From the NCBI RefSeq assembly GCF_004353905.1, contig NZ_SMOD01000020.1:62001-126000 (forward strand): a DNA stretch of 64,000 nt, in the 5' to 3' direction. A model generated the notes under the pieces. The model was not told the origin of the DNA and ran no database searches. It saw nothing but the letters and a program-made list of their open reading frames with translations. The position numbers were made by a program, and so were the translations under genes. Source of the stretch: Paraburkholderia guartelaensis (GTDB lineage Bacteria > Pseudomonadota > Gammaproteobacteria > Burkholderiales > Burkholderiaceae). Below are positions 1 through 7,864 of this stretch, piece by piece; position 1 is the first letter of the stretch; each line of letters opens with the position of its first letter.

Positions 1-79
1 TGGCGAGGCAGGCGGCGGCGAATGCAACAGCGGCGATGTGCGGGCGGCGTGCGAATGCAGGGATAGCGCGAGGGTTCAT
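1..79 (-). CDS. Exported protein, 5' end only (runs off window)
   Basis: Only the first 26 codons are inside the window, read on the minus strand from an ATG at 79. The peptide begins MNPRAIPAFARRPH and continues into an Ala-rich hydrophobic stretch, which looks like a Sec signal peptide with a basic n-region. A GGAG ribosome-binding site lies 6 nt upstream of the ATG. It lies downstream of the lipA terminator on the same strand, so it is probably its own transcription unit. The mature domain is not visible, so no function can be given. Confidence 0.55.
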   Translation of the reverse strand, partial: MNPRAIPAFARRPHIAAVAFAAACLA

Positions 80-270
80 CGGGGGACTCCGGCGGAACGA
101 CGTTCGAGTGAATGAAGGTTCCGACTATAGGGAGTCTGGCGGCGGCCGGTTCTAACTTATCCGCGTTAGCTAATGACGCTGCTGGAGCATTGCATTTCGC
201 GTTGAGGAGGATGGCGCTGGAATCGATGCGTGCATCGCGCTGTTCGAGCGCGGCGCGACGCAAAAAAGCA

Positions 271-296
271 AAAAGCCCGCTTTTTAGCGGGCTTTT
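271..296 (-). terminator. Rho-independent terminator after lipA
   Basis: AAAAGCCCGC and GCGGGCTTTT form a perfect stem around a short T-rich loop, about 30 nt past the lipA stop codon. The flanking A and T runs would let it work in both directions. It closes the lipB-lipA transcript. Confidence 0.85.
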
Positions 297-327
297 CGAC
301 TGCGTGCTTGCGAGATGCGGGGGATGT

Positions 328-1329
328 TTAAACCACCCCTGCCCCATGCGCCTGCACATCGGCGTGATAGCTCGAACGCACCATCGCGCCAACGGCCGCG
401 TGCGTGAAGCCCATCTTGTACGCCTCTTCCTCGTACATCTTGAACGTGTCGGGATGCACGTACGAACGCACCGGCAGGTGGTGCTCCGAAGGCTGGAGGT
501 ACTGGCCGATCGTCAGCATGTCGACGTCGTGCGCGCGCAGGTCGCGCATCACCTGAAGAATTTCCTCTTCGGTTTCACCGAGGCCCACCATCAGGCCCGA
601 CTTCGTCGCGACTTCGGGATGCAGCGCCTTGAAGTCCTTCAGCAGCTTGAGCGAGTGCGCGTAGTCTGAACCCGGGCGCGCTTCCTTGTAGAGGCGCGGC
701 ACCGTTTCGAGGTTGTGGTTCATCACATCCGGCGGCGCGGCGTTGAGGATCTGCAGCGCGCGATCCAGACGGCCGCGGAAGTCCGGCGTGAGAATCTCGA
801 TACGCGTTTCGGGCGAGTGTTCGCGCACCTGGCGGATGCATTCCACGAAGTGGCCGGCGCCGCCGTCACGCAGATCGTCGCGGTCCACGCTCGTGATCAC
901 GACGTACTTGAGCTTGAGCGCACCGATGGTGCGCGCGAGGTTTGCCGGTTCGTCCGGATCGAGCGGATCGGGGCGGCCGTGGCCCACGTCGCAGAACGGG
1001 CAGCGGCGCGTGCACTTGTCGCCCATGATCATGAACGTCGCGGTGCCCTTGCCGAAGCATTCGCCGATGTTCGGGCAGCTCGCTTCCTCGCACACCGTGT
1101 GCAGGTTGTGCTCGCGCAGGATGTTCTTGATTTCGTAGAAGCGCGAGTTGCCCGTGGCCGCCTTCACGCGGATCCACTCGGGCTTCTTGAGCTTCTCGAT
1201 GGGAATGACCTTGATCGGAATGCGCGAGGTCTTGGCCTGCGCCTTCTGTTTTGCGGTGGCGTCGTAGGCAACGGCGTCGGCGCTCGTGCCAGCGGAGTTT
1301 GCGGCGGGGTTCGCGGTTACGTCAGTCAT
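328..1329 (-). CDS. lipA: Lipoyl synthase
   Basis: Radical-SAM enzyme that inserts two sulfurs into protein-bound octanoyl groups to make the lipoyl cofactor of pyruvate and 2-oxoglutarate dehydrogenases and the glycine cleavage system. The protein has 333 residues. The auxiliary cluster cysteines are C80, C85 and C91 (CEEASCPNIGEC). The radical-SAM CxxxCxxC cysteines are C106, C110 and C113. The C-terminal RSSY motif, whose serine ligates the auxiliary cluster, is at 318-321. The first 40 residues are an Ala/Thr-rich extension typical of this bacterial group. It lies 13 bp downstream of lipB, which makes its substrate, so the two are almost certainly one operon. Confidence 0.98.
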   Translation of the reverse strand: MTDVTANPAANSAGTSADAVAYDATAKQKAQAKTSRIPIKVIPIEKLKKPEWIRVKAATGNSRFYEIKNILREHNLHTVCEEASCPNIGECFGKGTATFMIMGDKCTRRCPFCDVGHGRPDPLDPDEPANLARTIGALKLKYVVITSVDRDDLRDGGAGHFVECIRQVREHSPETRIEILTPDFRGRLDRALQILNAAPPDVMNHNLETVPRLYKEARPGSDYAHSLKLLKDFKALHPEVATKSGLMVGLGETEEEILQVMRDLRAHDVDMLTIGQYLQPSEHHLPVRSYVHPDTFKMYEEEAYKMGFTHAAVGAMVRSSYHADVQAHGAGVV

Positions 1330-1342
1330 GCTTTCGATCCAG

Positions 1343-2257
1343 TCAGGCCGCCGGTGCGACGTCAGCCTGCGGTTGCGGCGGTTGCCCGCCTGATATGGCC
1401 GCTTCGGCCGGGTCCATCGCGGCCGCGTAAGCGGCCGCTTCCTTTTCAGCCGCCTCTGCGGCCGGGTTCATCCCGGCCGCTTCGGCTGAAGGGTCTGTGG
1501 CAGCCGCTTCGGCTACCTTCGGAAGTGTTGCTGCGTGCGCCGCGAGATTCGACTCGAGCCGCGCCGCCAGCGTGCCGGCTACGCCGCGCCAGTCCGCCTG
1601 AACGCCGAGCGTGGCCATATCGACGGTTTCGAGACCAGCGTATCCACACGGATTGATCGCCAGAAATGGGTTCAGATCCATCGACACGTTCAGGCTCACG
1701 CCGTGATAGCTGCAGCCGTTACGGATCTTCAGCCCGAGGGCGGCGACTTTCGCGCCCGCGTGCGCGGCGCTCGCGCCGCTGGCGCCTTCTGGCACGTAAA
1801 TGCCGGGCGCGCCGGCCTTGCGCTCGCCCGCGAGATTATACGCCGCCAGTGTTTCGATCACGGCGTCCTCGATGAGGGTGACGAGTTCGCGCACCATCAG
1901 CTTGCGGCGCCGCAGGTCGAGCAGCAGGTAGGCCACCACCTGGCCCGGCCCGTGATACGTGATCTGCCCGCCGCGATCGATCTGCACGAGCGGGATGCCG
2001 CTGTTCGCCACAAGCAAATGCTCGGGCTTGCCGGCCTGGCCGAGCGTGAAAACGGGCGGATGCTCGACGAGCCAGATTTCGTCCGGCGTATTGGCGTCAC
2101 GGGCGGCCGTGAACTCGCGCATGGCGTCGAAGCTCGTCTGATAAGCCTCGTTGCCGCGCCAGCGCACGACCATGGGCGAATTTGCCGTTTGGGACGCGAC
2201 CGCGGCTGCGCCGGGGTCGGAAGGAATTTGCGAGGGTGAAACCGGGGTGGCGCACAT
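1343..2257 (-). CDS. lipB: Octanoyltransferase with long Ala/Glu-rich tail
   Basis: Transfers octanoyl from acyl-ACP to apo-lipoyl domains, the step before LipA. The protein has 304 residues, against about 213 in E. coli. The family motif RGGQITYHGPGQ is at 95-106, the catalytic lysine is K170 (AKVAALG) and the catalytic cysteine is C204 (NPCGYAG). The extra length is at both ends: about 28 disordered residues at the N-terminus, and a tail from about 245 to 304 with imperfect DPxAEAA-type repeats ending in a Pro/Gln-rich stretch. The tail lies beyond the catalytic fold, so activity should be intact. The ATG at 2257 has only a weak Shine-Dalgarno; M29 is another possible start. Confidence 0.96.
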   Translation of the reverse strand: MCATPVSPSQIPSDPGAAAVASQTANSPMVVRWRGNEAYQTSFDAMREFTAARDANTPDEIWLVEHPPVFTLGQAGKPEHLLVANSGIPLVQIDRGGQITYHGPGQVVAYLLLDLRRRKLMVRELVTLIEDAVIETLAAYNLAGERKAGAPGIYVPEGASGASAAHAGAKVAALGLKIRNGCSYHGVSLNVSMDLNPFLAINPCGYAGLETVDMATLGVQADWRGVAGTLAARLESNLAAHAATLPKVAEAAATDPSAEAAGMNPAAEAAEKEAAAYAAAMDPAEAAISGGQPPQPQADVAPAA

Positions 2258-2366
2258 GATTCCGGGAGTTTACCGAATTCGGGACGAGCGCGCCGGGCAT
2301 GCTGCGGATAACGGCGGCGATGGGTTGCCTCCCATCGCCGCCGTTGTCGAATGGCTGGCCGTCAGG

Positions 2367-2693
2367 TCAAACCGTGCGCCAGCCGTCGCCGATGTGAACG
2401 CCTGCGCGCTGCGCGGCGCGTGCGGCCAGGTCGACCACGCGCTCACTCAGGCGCGCCGGCGCCGCGAACCCCACCCACGCAGCTGCGCCGCCTTCCGCGC
2501 CGATCCACAGGCGCTCGCCGCGCCGCAGCCGCATCGTGTGGCCGGGTTCGAGCCAGTAGTCAGCGGTGTCGTCGCTGCGCGTGACCCATACGGTGCCGCA
2601 CTTCACGGTCAGCCGCGTGCTGCGCGCGACGCGCACTGAAGCCGTTTGGTCGGCCGCCACTTCAAACGTGATATCCGAAGAAATTTCTCTCAT
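2367..2693 (-). CDS. DUF2917 domain protein
   Basis: A 108-residue protein that matches the DUF2917 family: a small cupin-like beta protein with a run of alternating strands (VWVTRSDDTADYWLEPGH) and a C-terminal helix. Function is unknown. I chose the ATG at 2693, not the longer frame from 2771, because GGAG lies 6 nt upstream and the longer N-terminus would cover most of the promoter of the divergent LysR gene. DUF2917 genes are often found next to a LysR regulator in Burkholderiales, as here, which suggests the pair is functionally linked. Confidence 0.8.
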   Translation of the reverse strand: MREISSDITFEVAADQTASVRVARSTRLTVKCGTVWVTRSDDTADYWLEPGHTMRLRRGERLWIGAEGGAAAWVGFAAPARLSERVVDLAARAAQRAGVHIGDGWRTV

Positions 2694-2794
2694 TTTCGAC
2701 TCCGAATGACCTGCTCCGATAGCTACAATCGTAGACACCATAAGGGATCGAGCAAAACGATCAATTTTCACGGCTATGTGAGAAAAAATACGAT
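2694..2794. promoter_or_regulatory. Divergent promoter, DUF2917 / LysR
   Basis: A 101-bp AT-rich spacer between two divergent starts. It contains the dyad CTAC-AATC-GTAG at 2723-2734, which includes a TACAAT -10-like hexamer for the plus strand (2724-2729) and fits the T-N11-A form of LysR-type operators. A site here could control both genes. This is inference from position and symmetry. Confidence 0.45.
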
Positions 2795-3772
2795 ATGGAT
2801 CTGCGCCAGCTACCTGCGCTGAATGCGCTCAAGGCCTTCGAAGCCGCCGCCCGCCACGAAAGCTTCTCGCGCGCCGCCGACGAACTCTTCGTCACGCACG
2901 GCGCCGTGAGCCACCAGATCCGCGCGCTCGAAGCGGAGCTGGGCGTGGCGCTCTTCGCCCGCGACGGCAAACGCGTGCGTGTGACCGACACCGGCCGCCG
3001 CTACGCCGGCCAGGTGCGCGAAGCGCTCAACCAGCTCGCGCACGCCACCCAGGAGATCCGCGCCGGCGACCGCGACCGGCGGCTCGTGGTATCGATGCTG
3101 TCGTCGTTCGCGGCGCGCTGGGTGACGCCGCGCATCGGCCGCTTCATCGAGGCGCATCCGCAGTGGGACGTCGAGCTGCAATCGACGAATTCGCTCACCG
3201 ACTTCGCGCGCGACGACGTCGATGTCGCCATCCGCTTCGGCTACGGGCACTATCCGGGGCTGCACGCCGAACTGCTGCTCGACGAAATCTTCTTTCCCGC
3301 CTGCTCGCCCGATTTCAACGGCGGCAATCTGCCCACCGACCCGCGCGAACTCGCGAAGCTGCCGCTGCTGCGCTCGGACGACGAACTCTGGCGGCCATGG
3401 TTCGACGCCGCAGGCCTCCAGGACCTGCCGGAACCGAAGCGCGGCGTGCTCTACCAGGATTCGTCGAACCTGCTGCAGGCGGCCATGGACGGCCAGGGCA
3501 TCGCGCTCGTGCGCCGCTCGCTCGCCATGCACGAGATCACGCTCGGGCGCCTCGTGCGCCTTTTCAAGGACATCGACGGCCCGAGCCCGTGGCGCTACTA
3601 CTTCATCTGCCCGCCGCAACGCATGCAGACCGAGCGCGTTCAGGCATTCCGCGACTGGGTGTTCGACGAGGTCGCGCGCTTTCGGCGGCTCTACGAGGAC
3701 GCTTGCGAAGCGGGTCCGCTGATGACGGCCGCCGCCGCGGCGCAACGTGCGCGCATCGGCGACATGCCCTGA
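2795..3772 (+). CDS. LysR-family regulator, GcvA-like
   Basis: A 325-residue LysR regulator. The winged-helix DNA-binding domain is at about 6-65 (SFSRAADELFVTHGAVSHQI as helix-turn-helix) and the type-2 periplasmic-binding effector domain at about 95-300. The sequence is closest to the GcvA/AmpR branch (PALNALKAFEAAARHESFSRA). The effector is not known. It is divergent from the DUF2917 gene and convergent with ybeD, with a shared terminator beyond its stop. No glycine-cleavage gene is nearby, so I do not use the name gcvA. Confidence 0.9.
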   Translation: MDLRQLPALNALKAFEAAARHESFSRAADELFVTHGAVSHQIRALEAELGVALFARDGKRVRVTDTGRRYAGQVREALNQLAHATQEIRAGDRDRRLVVSMLSSFAARWVTPRIGRFIEAHPQWDVELQSTNSLTDFARDDVDVAIRFGYGHYPGLHAELLLDEIFFPACSPDFNGGNLPTDPRELAKLPLLRSDDELWRPWFDAAGLQDLPEPKRGVLYQDSSNLLQAAMDGQGIALVRRSLAMHEITLGRLVRLFKDIDGPSPWRYYFICPPQRMQTERVQAFRDWVFDEVARFRRLYEDACEAGPLMTAAAAAQRARIGDMP

Positions 3773-3794
3773 CGTCCACCTGGACGCCAGATGC

Positions 3795-3823
3795 AAAAAG
3801 GGCCGCACATTGCGGCCCTTTTT
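3795..3823. terminator. Bidirectional terminator, LysR / ybeD
   Basis: AAAAAGGGCCGCA pairs with TGCGGCCCTTTTT across a 3-nt loop. A and T runs on both sides make it work in both directions. It separates the convergent LysR gene and the dacC-dat-ybeD transcript. Confidence 0.9.
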
Positions 3824-3844
3824 GCTCGAACGCCTTCTGCTCGC

Positions 3845-4138
3845 TTACAGCACGATCTTCACCATCGGATGCCCGGTGAGGGCGCGATAGATATCGTCGA
3901 GATGCGCCTGGCTCGTGGCGCGCACCGTCACGGTGAGGCCCGTGTAGTTGCCGCCGCTCGACGGACGCGTCTCGATGGTCGTGGCGTCGAAGCCGCCGTC
4001 GAATTCGCGCAGCACGGTCACGATGGTGTCCTGGAATTCCGGATGCGTCTTGCCCATCACCTTGATGGGGAAGTCGCAGGGGAATTCGATCAGCGATTCT
4101 TTCGCTTCGGGGTTGTTTGCCTGTTGTGTCACGTTCAT
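3845..4138 (-). CDS. DUF493 family protein YbeD
   Basis: A 97-residue protein of the YbeD/DUF493 family, a small ACT-like alpha/beta fold of unknown biochemical role. The start is the ATG at 4138, which overlaps the dat stop codon as ATGA, so translation is coupled to dat. In E. coli the homologue lies between dacA and lipB; here it follows dacC and dat, with lipB-lipA a short distance away, so the neighbourhood is conserved across proteobacteria. The last residues are MVKIVL. Confidence 0.92.
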   Translation of the reverse strand: MNVTQQANNPEAKESLIEFPCDFPIKVMGKTHPEFQDTIVTVLREFDGGFDATTIETRPSSGGNYTGLTVTVRATSQAHLDDIYRALTGHPMVKIVL

Positions 4139-5100
4139 TTCTCCACTACCTGTAGCTCGGCGGCCGATGCCCGCACGGCTTGCGTCTCGCGTTGCTTCGC
4201 GCGCTGATACGCCGCGTGGAACGCCGCATAGACCGGGCCCGGCTTGCCGCCGCCTACCGGCTTGCCGTCGAGCGCGACGACCGCCAGCACTTCCTTCGTT
4301 GCCGAGGTCACGAGAATTTCGTCGGCCTCGCGCAGCTCCGCTTCGGCGATCTCGCGCGCTTCGAAGCGCACGCCGCATTCCTTGGCCAGTTCCTCGATCA
4401 GGCCATAGCGAATGCCTTCGAGAATGCGGTTGCTGCGCGGCGGCGCAAAGAGCGCGCCGCCCTTCACGACCCACACGTTCGACGACGACGCTTCCGTGAG
4501 CCAGCCGTCGCGCAGCTGGATCGTTTCGAACGCGTCGTTTTCGGCCGCGTGTTGCGCCATCAGCACATTGCCGAGCAGCGAGGTCGACTTGATGTCGCAA
4601 TTGAGCCAGCGCTTGTCCTCAGCCGTCACACAGCGCACGCCCTGCTCGCGCTGTGCAACGCCCGGCAGCTTGAGCGGGTTGACCATCGCGAACACGGTGG
4701 GCGTGGCCACCGCCGGGAAGGCGTGGCCGCGCGGCGCCACGCCGCGCGTCACCTGCACGTAGAAGTTGGCGTGCGCATCGTGCGCAAGCGCGCCCGCGGC
4801 TTCGTTCGCCTCGATCAGACGCGCAACCAGCGCGCGCCAGCCCGCTTCGTCGAACGGATTCGCAATGCCGACCTTCTCGAGCGAGCGCTTGAGCCGCGCG
4901 AGATGCTGCGCGATGCGAAACGGCACACGCACCGTGCCTTCATCATCGGCGAGCGCATAGACGGGCACGACTTCGTAAATGCCGTCGCCGAAGATGAAGC
5001 CGCGATCGAGCACCGGAATGCGTGCTTCGGAAAGCGGCGTGATTTCACCGTTGAGCCAGACGAGCGGCTCGGCCGCCTGCGTCGCTGAAGCGGACGTCAT
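4135..5100 (-). CDS. dat: D-amino-acid aminotransferase (class IV PLP enzyme)
   Basis: A 321-residue fold-type IV PLP aminotransferase. It probably interconverts D-alanine and 2-oxoglutarate with pyruvate and D-glutamate. The PLP lysine is K171 in KRWLNCDIKS, the form seen in D-amino-acid transaminases; branched-chain transaminases are alternatives but fit less well. RGFIFGDGIYEV near residues 33-44 is the family N-terminal motif. The ATG at 5100 overlaps the dacC stop (ATGA), so the two are translationally coupled. Its position beside a D-Ala carboxypeptidase suggests that released D-alanine is recycled. Confidence 0.9.
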   Translation of the reverse strand: MTSASATQAAEPLVWLNGEITPLSEARIPVLDRGFIFGDGIYEVVPVYALADDEGTVRVPFRIAQHLARLKRSLEKVGIANPFDEAGWRALVARLIEANEAAGALAHDAHANFYVQVTRGVAPRGHAFPAVATPTVFAMVNPLKLPGVAQREQGVRCVTAEDKRWLNCDIKSTSLLGNVLMAQHAAENDAFETIQLRDGWLTEASSSNVWVVKGGALFAPPRSNRILEGIRYGLIEELAKECGVRFEAREIAEAELREADEILVTSATKEVLAVVALDGKPVGGGKPGPVYAAFHAAYQRAKQRETQAVRASAAELQVVEK

Positions 5101-6404
5101 GACTTCTTCTTGTTGACCATGAGCATGAGCGAATCCCACACGCGGCCGACGACACCGGCCTGCGGCACGGCTTCGAGCGCGACGAGCGGAACCTGCGCGA
5201 GCACCTTGCCGTCCGCGCCCACGAACTTCGCAGTGCCGACCTTCTGGCCAACCGCCAGCGGCGCAATCAGCGGGCTGCTGAGTTCGACCTGCGGTTTGGC
5301 CTTGTCGGCGGCACCCTTGGGCAGCGTGACGTACTGATCCTTCTGGACGCCGACCTTCACGGCGTCGAGCGTGCCCTTGTAGACGCGCGGCGTCGCCACG
5401 GCCTGGTTCGCCTGATAGATGCGCGTCGTGTCGTACGCGCTATAGCCGTAGTTCAACATCTTCAGGCTGTCCTGCACGCGGTCGTGTTCCTTCTCCTCGC
5501 CCATCATCACCGAGACGAGACGGCGATTGCCGCCGCCCGCGAGCGGACGCTTGGCCGACGCGATCAGGCAGTAGCCGGCAGCTTGCGTGTGGCCGGTCTT
5601 CAGGCCGTCGACCGTCGGGTCGATCCACAGCAGGCGGTTGCGGTTCGGCTGCTTGATGTTGTTGTACTTGAATTCCTTGACCGAGAAGATGTCGTAGTAC
5701 TCGGGATAGTCGCGGATCAGGCGCGCGGAGAGCGTGGCGAGGTCGCCGGCCGACGTGTAGTGATTCGGGTCGGGCATACCGTTCACGTCGGCGAAGTGCG
5801 TGTGCGTCATGCCGAGCTTCTGTGCTTCGGCGTTCATCATGTTGACGAAGTTCGCTTCGCTGCCGCCCACCAGTTCGGCAAGCGCGATGGCCGCGTCGTT
5901 GCCCGACTGAATGATCATGCCGTACACGAGGTCATGCACCGAGACCGGCTTGTTCGCTTCGATGAACATGCGCGACTCGTCGTTCTTCACGCGGCGCACG
6001 GCTTCGCTCGGCGTGACGATCTGATCCATCGTGATCTTCTTGCTCTGCAGCGCCTCGAACACGAGGTACGCGGTCATGAGCTTGGTGAGCGACGCGGGCT
6101 CGACGCGCTCATCGGCATTGCCGGAGGCGAGCACCTGATTCGCGGTGGCGTCGACGAGCACCCACGAGCGTGCATTCACGCCGGGAGGTGGCAGCCCGCC
6201 GAGCACGTTGTCTGCGGGGGTGCCGACAGCCACCTCTGTTTGCGGCTGCGCCTGCACTTTCACGCCCGCGCTATGTGCGGGTGTCCGGGCAAATGCGCTC
6301 GCGCTCGCCAGAAGCGTGGCGGGCAAGAGCGCTGCGAGCGTGACATTGCGAACGATGGAGGAAGAAACGAAAGAAGACGGTTGGCCGGAGGAGAGAAAAC
6401 GCAT
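5097..6404 (-). CDS. dacC: D-alanyl-D-alanine carboxypeptidase (PBP5/6 type)
   Basis: Periplasmic, membrane-attached low-molecular-mass penicillin-binding protein that removes the terminal D-Ala from peptidoglycan pentapeptides. The protein has 435 residues from the ATG at 6404. The signal peptide is at about 1-40. The serine-peptidase motifs are S105-L-T-K108, S167-G-N169 and KTG (DGLKTGHTQ). The PBP5 C-terminal beta domain follows, and the protein ends in an amphipathic helix with terminal lysines (NKKKS), the usual membrane anchor. A longer frame from 6521 lacks a sensible signal peptide. It is the first gene of a three-gene overlapping unit with dat and ybeD. Confidence 0.95.
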   Translation of the reverse strand: MRFLSSGQPSSFVSSSIVRNVTLAALLPATLLASASAFARTPAHSAGVKVQAQPQTEVAVGTPADNVLGGLPPPGVNARSWVLVDATANQVLASGNADERVEPASLTKLMTAYLVFEALQSKKITMDQIVTPSEAVRRVKNDESRMFIEANKPVSVHDLVYGMIIQSGNDAAIALAELVGGSEANFVNMMNAEAQKLGMTHTHFADVNGMPDPNHYTSAGDLATLSARLIRDYPEYYDIFSVKEFKYNNIKQPNRNRLLWIDPTVDGLKTGHTQAAGYCLIASAKRPLAGGGNRRLVSVMMGEEKEHDRVQDSLKMLNYGYSAYDTTRIYQANQAVATPRVYKGTLDAVKVGVQKDQYVTLPKGAADKAKPQVELSSPLIAPLAVGQKVGTAKFVGADGKVLAQVPLVALEAVPQAGVVGRVWDSLMLMVNKKKS

Positions 6405-6532
6405 AGGTTCAGGTCGGGCTGAATTGGGACGGGATGAACGTAGCGCGCCATGCGGCGCACGGTCGGAGAAAGCCGGAATGCCGGTGCCGTGCATGCGCCG
6501 ATCGCGGCGCAGCAAGCACAAAATTGGCGAAC

Positions 6533-6538
6533 ATTATA
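6533..6538 (-). promoter_or_regulatory. Likely -10 box for dacC
   Basis: On the minus strand this reads TATAAT, in an AT-rich stretch (about 6520-6610) unlike the surrounding sequence, about 125 nt before the dacC start. I see no good -35 box at 16-18 bp. Confidence 0.45.
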
Positions 6539-6659
6539 CGCGTCACGTCGTGGCGAATTTTCGCTAAGTCACACGTTTGCGCATACCTGTCGTGCATTTT
6601 TCACGCATTTCTGCCGACATACGCGAGGTGACGAACGGCTTGCATCGGGCCCCGAAACT

Positions 6660-6695
6660 GTGGGGCCAACTGCGGGGTCAACTGCGGGGCCGACG
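6660..6695. repeat. Three tandem 12-bp units
   Basis: Three adjacent imperfect 12-mers: GTGGGGCCAACT, GCGGGGTCAACT and GCGGGGCCGACG. The array ends 2 bp from the stop codon of the hydrolase at 6698. It is a short minisatellite without a terminator-like T run. Confidence 0.7.
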
Positions 6696-6697
6696 CT

Positions 6698-7330
6698 TCA
6701 ACGCCAGGCTTCGACGATGATGCGCTTGAGGATATGCAGCTTGCGGTGCAGGAAATGTTCTGCCCCCGGAATCACGACGATCGGCAATTCCTGCGGACGC
6801 GCCCATTCGTACACTGAGAGAATGGGCACAGTGTCGTCGAGTTCGCCGTGGATCACGAGCGTGTCGTCACGCACGGGCGCGACCTCCCAACGGCTCGCAG
6901 CCGTCCCGACGAACACCATGCGCTCGATCGCACCGCCCTCTTCGAGATAGCGCTTCGCGACGTGCGAAAGCACGAACGTGCCGAACGAAAAGCCCGCGAG
7001 CACGAGCGGCACGTCGGCCTGGCCCGGTTGCGCGCGCATGTAGGCGATGAGTTCGAGCAGATCGTCCTGTTCGCCGATGCCGTTGTCGTGCGTGCCCGCC
7101 GTTTCGCCCACGCCGCGAAAGTTCGAGCGATAGGTCGTGTAGCCGAGCTGCACGAGCGTGCGCGCGAGCGTCTGCGCGACCTTGTTGTCCATCGTGCCGC
7201 CGAAGAGCGGATGCGGATGCGCGACGAGCGCGATGCCGCGCGGCGTCGTGCCGGCTTCGGGCACGTCGAGCGCGCATTCGATCTTGCCGACGGGACCGTC
7301 GATCTGGAATTTTTGTGTCTGGGCGTTCAT
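6698..7330 (-). CDS. Alpha/beta hydrolase, COG2945 type
   Basis: A 210-residue small alpha/beta hydrolase. The nucleophile elbow is AGFSFGT, the acid is in HGELDDTVP and the histidine is in PGAEHFLH. HPHPLFGGTMDNKV near the N-terminus is characteristic of the COG2945 family of predicted small hydrolases with unknown substrate. The ATG at 7330 fits the family length; the longer frame adds non-homologous sequence. It lies 47 bp downstream of the ferredoxin-like gene and is probably co-transcribed with it. Confidence 0.88.
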   Translation of the reverse strand: MNAQTQKFQIDGPVGKIECALDVPEAGTTPRGIALVAHPHPLFGGTMDNKVAQTLARTLVQLGYTTYRSNFRGVGETAGTHDNGIGEQDDLLELIAYMRAQPGQADVPLVLAGFSFGTFVLSHVAKRYLEEGGAIERMVFVGTAASRWEVAPVRDDTLVIHGELDDTVPILSVYEWARPQELPIVVIPGAEHFLHRKLHILKRIIVEAWR

Positions 7331-7377
7331 CGTGCGGCAGTCCTTACGGGTACTTTTGGGCCGTGCATTGGGGTCAA

Positions 7378-7704
7378 TCAGCGATCGATCTTCAGGCGCT
7401 CGACCACCTGGCCGTTCTGCAGATGCGAGACGACGATTTCGTCGATGTCGCTCTCGTCGATGTACGTGTACCACGTGCCTTCGGGATACACGACGACGGC
7501 CGGGCCCTCCTCGCAGCGGTCGAGACACCCCGCCTTGTTGATGCGCACCTGGCCGGGACCGGCGAGGCCCAACTGCTTCACGCGCTTTTTCGCGTACTCC
7601 TGCATGGCTTGCGCGTTGCAATTCGCGCAGCTCGGGCGGTCCGCGCCGGGGTCGCGCTGGTTCAGGCAGAAAAAGACGTGGTACTTGTAGAACGAATCGG
7701 TCAT
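7378..7704 (-). CDS. Thioredoxin-like [2Fe-2S] ferredoxin
   Basis: A 108-residue ferredoxin of the thioredoxin-like (Shethna or NuoE-like) type. The cluster ligands are C13, C26, C60 and C64, spaced C-x12-C-x33-C-x3-C, which matches this fold; C29 is an extra cysteine. The motif NKAGCLDRCEEGP is diagnostic. The ATG at 7704 was chosen because the longer frame from 7782 adds a non-homologous segment. The electron partner is unknown. A TATAAT on the minus strand at 7820-7825 could be its -10 box. Confidence 0.9.
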   Translation of the reverse strand: MTDSFYKYHVFFCLNQRDPGADRPSCANCNAQAMQEYAKKRVKQLGLAGPGQVRINKAGCLDRCEEGPAVVVYPEGTWYTYIDESDIDEIVVSHLQNGQVVERLKIDR

Positions 7705-7819
7705 GGCGTGAGGCACCGGTGAGTGTCGTGCAGTGAGCGCAGGCTTGCTGAAAGCGCGTGGCCCGCCTTGGCGGCAATACATTGCGTTGCGCGAGCGTGG
7801 CTGCGCGGCGATTCGGTCG

Positions 7820-7825
7820 ATTATA
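7820..7825 (-). promoter_or_regulatory. Likely -10 box for the ferredoxin-hydrolase pair
   Basis: A perfect TATAAT on the minus strand, in the spacer between the VanZ-like stop and the ferredoxin start, giving a leader of about 110 nt. No convincing -35 is seen. Confidence 0.4.
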
Positions 7826-7864
7826 ACGAGCGCGGCGTGAACGCTCAGGCGAGCGCCCGCGCCC

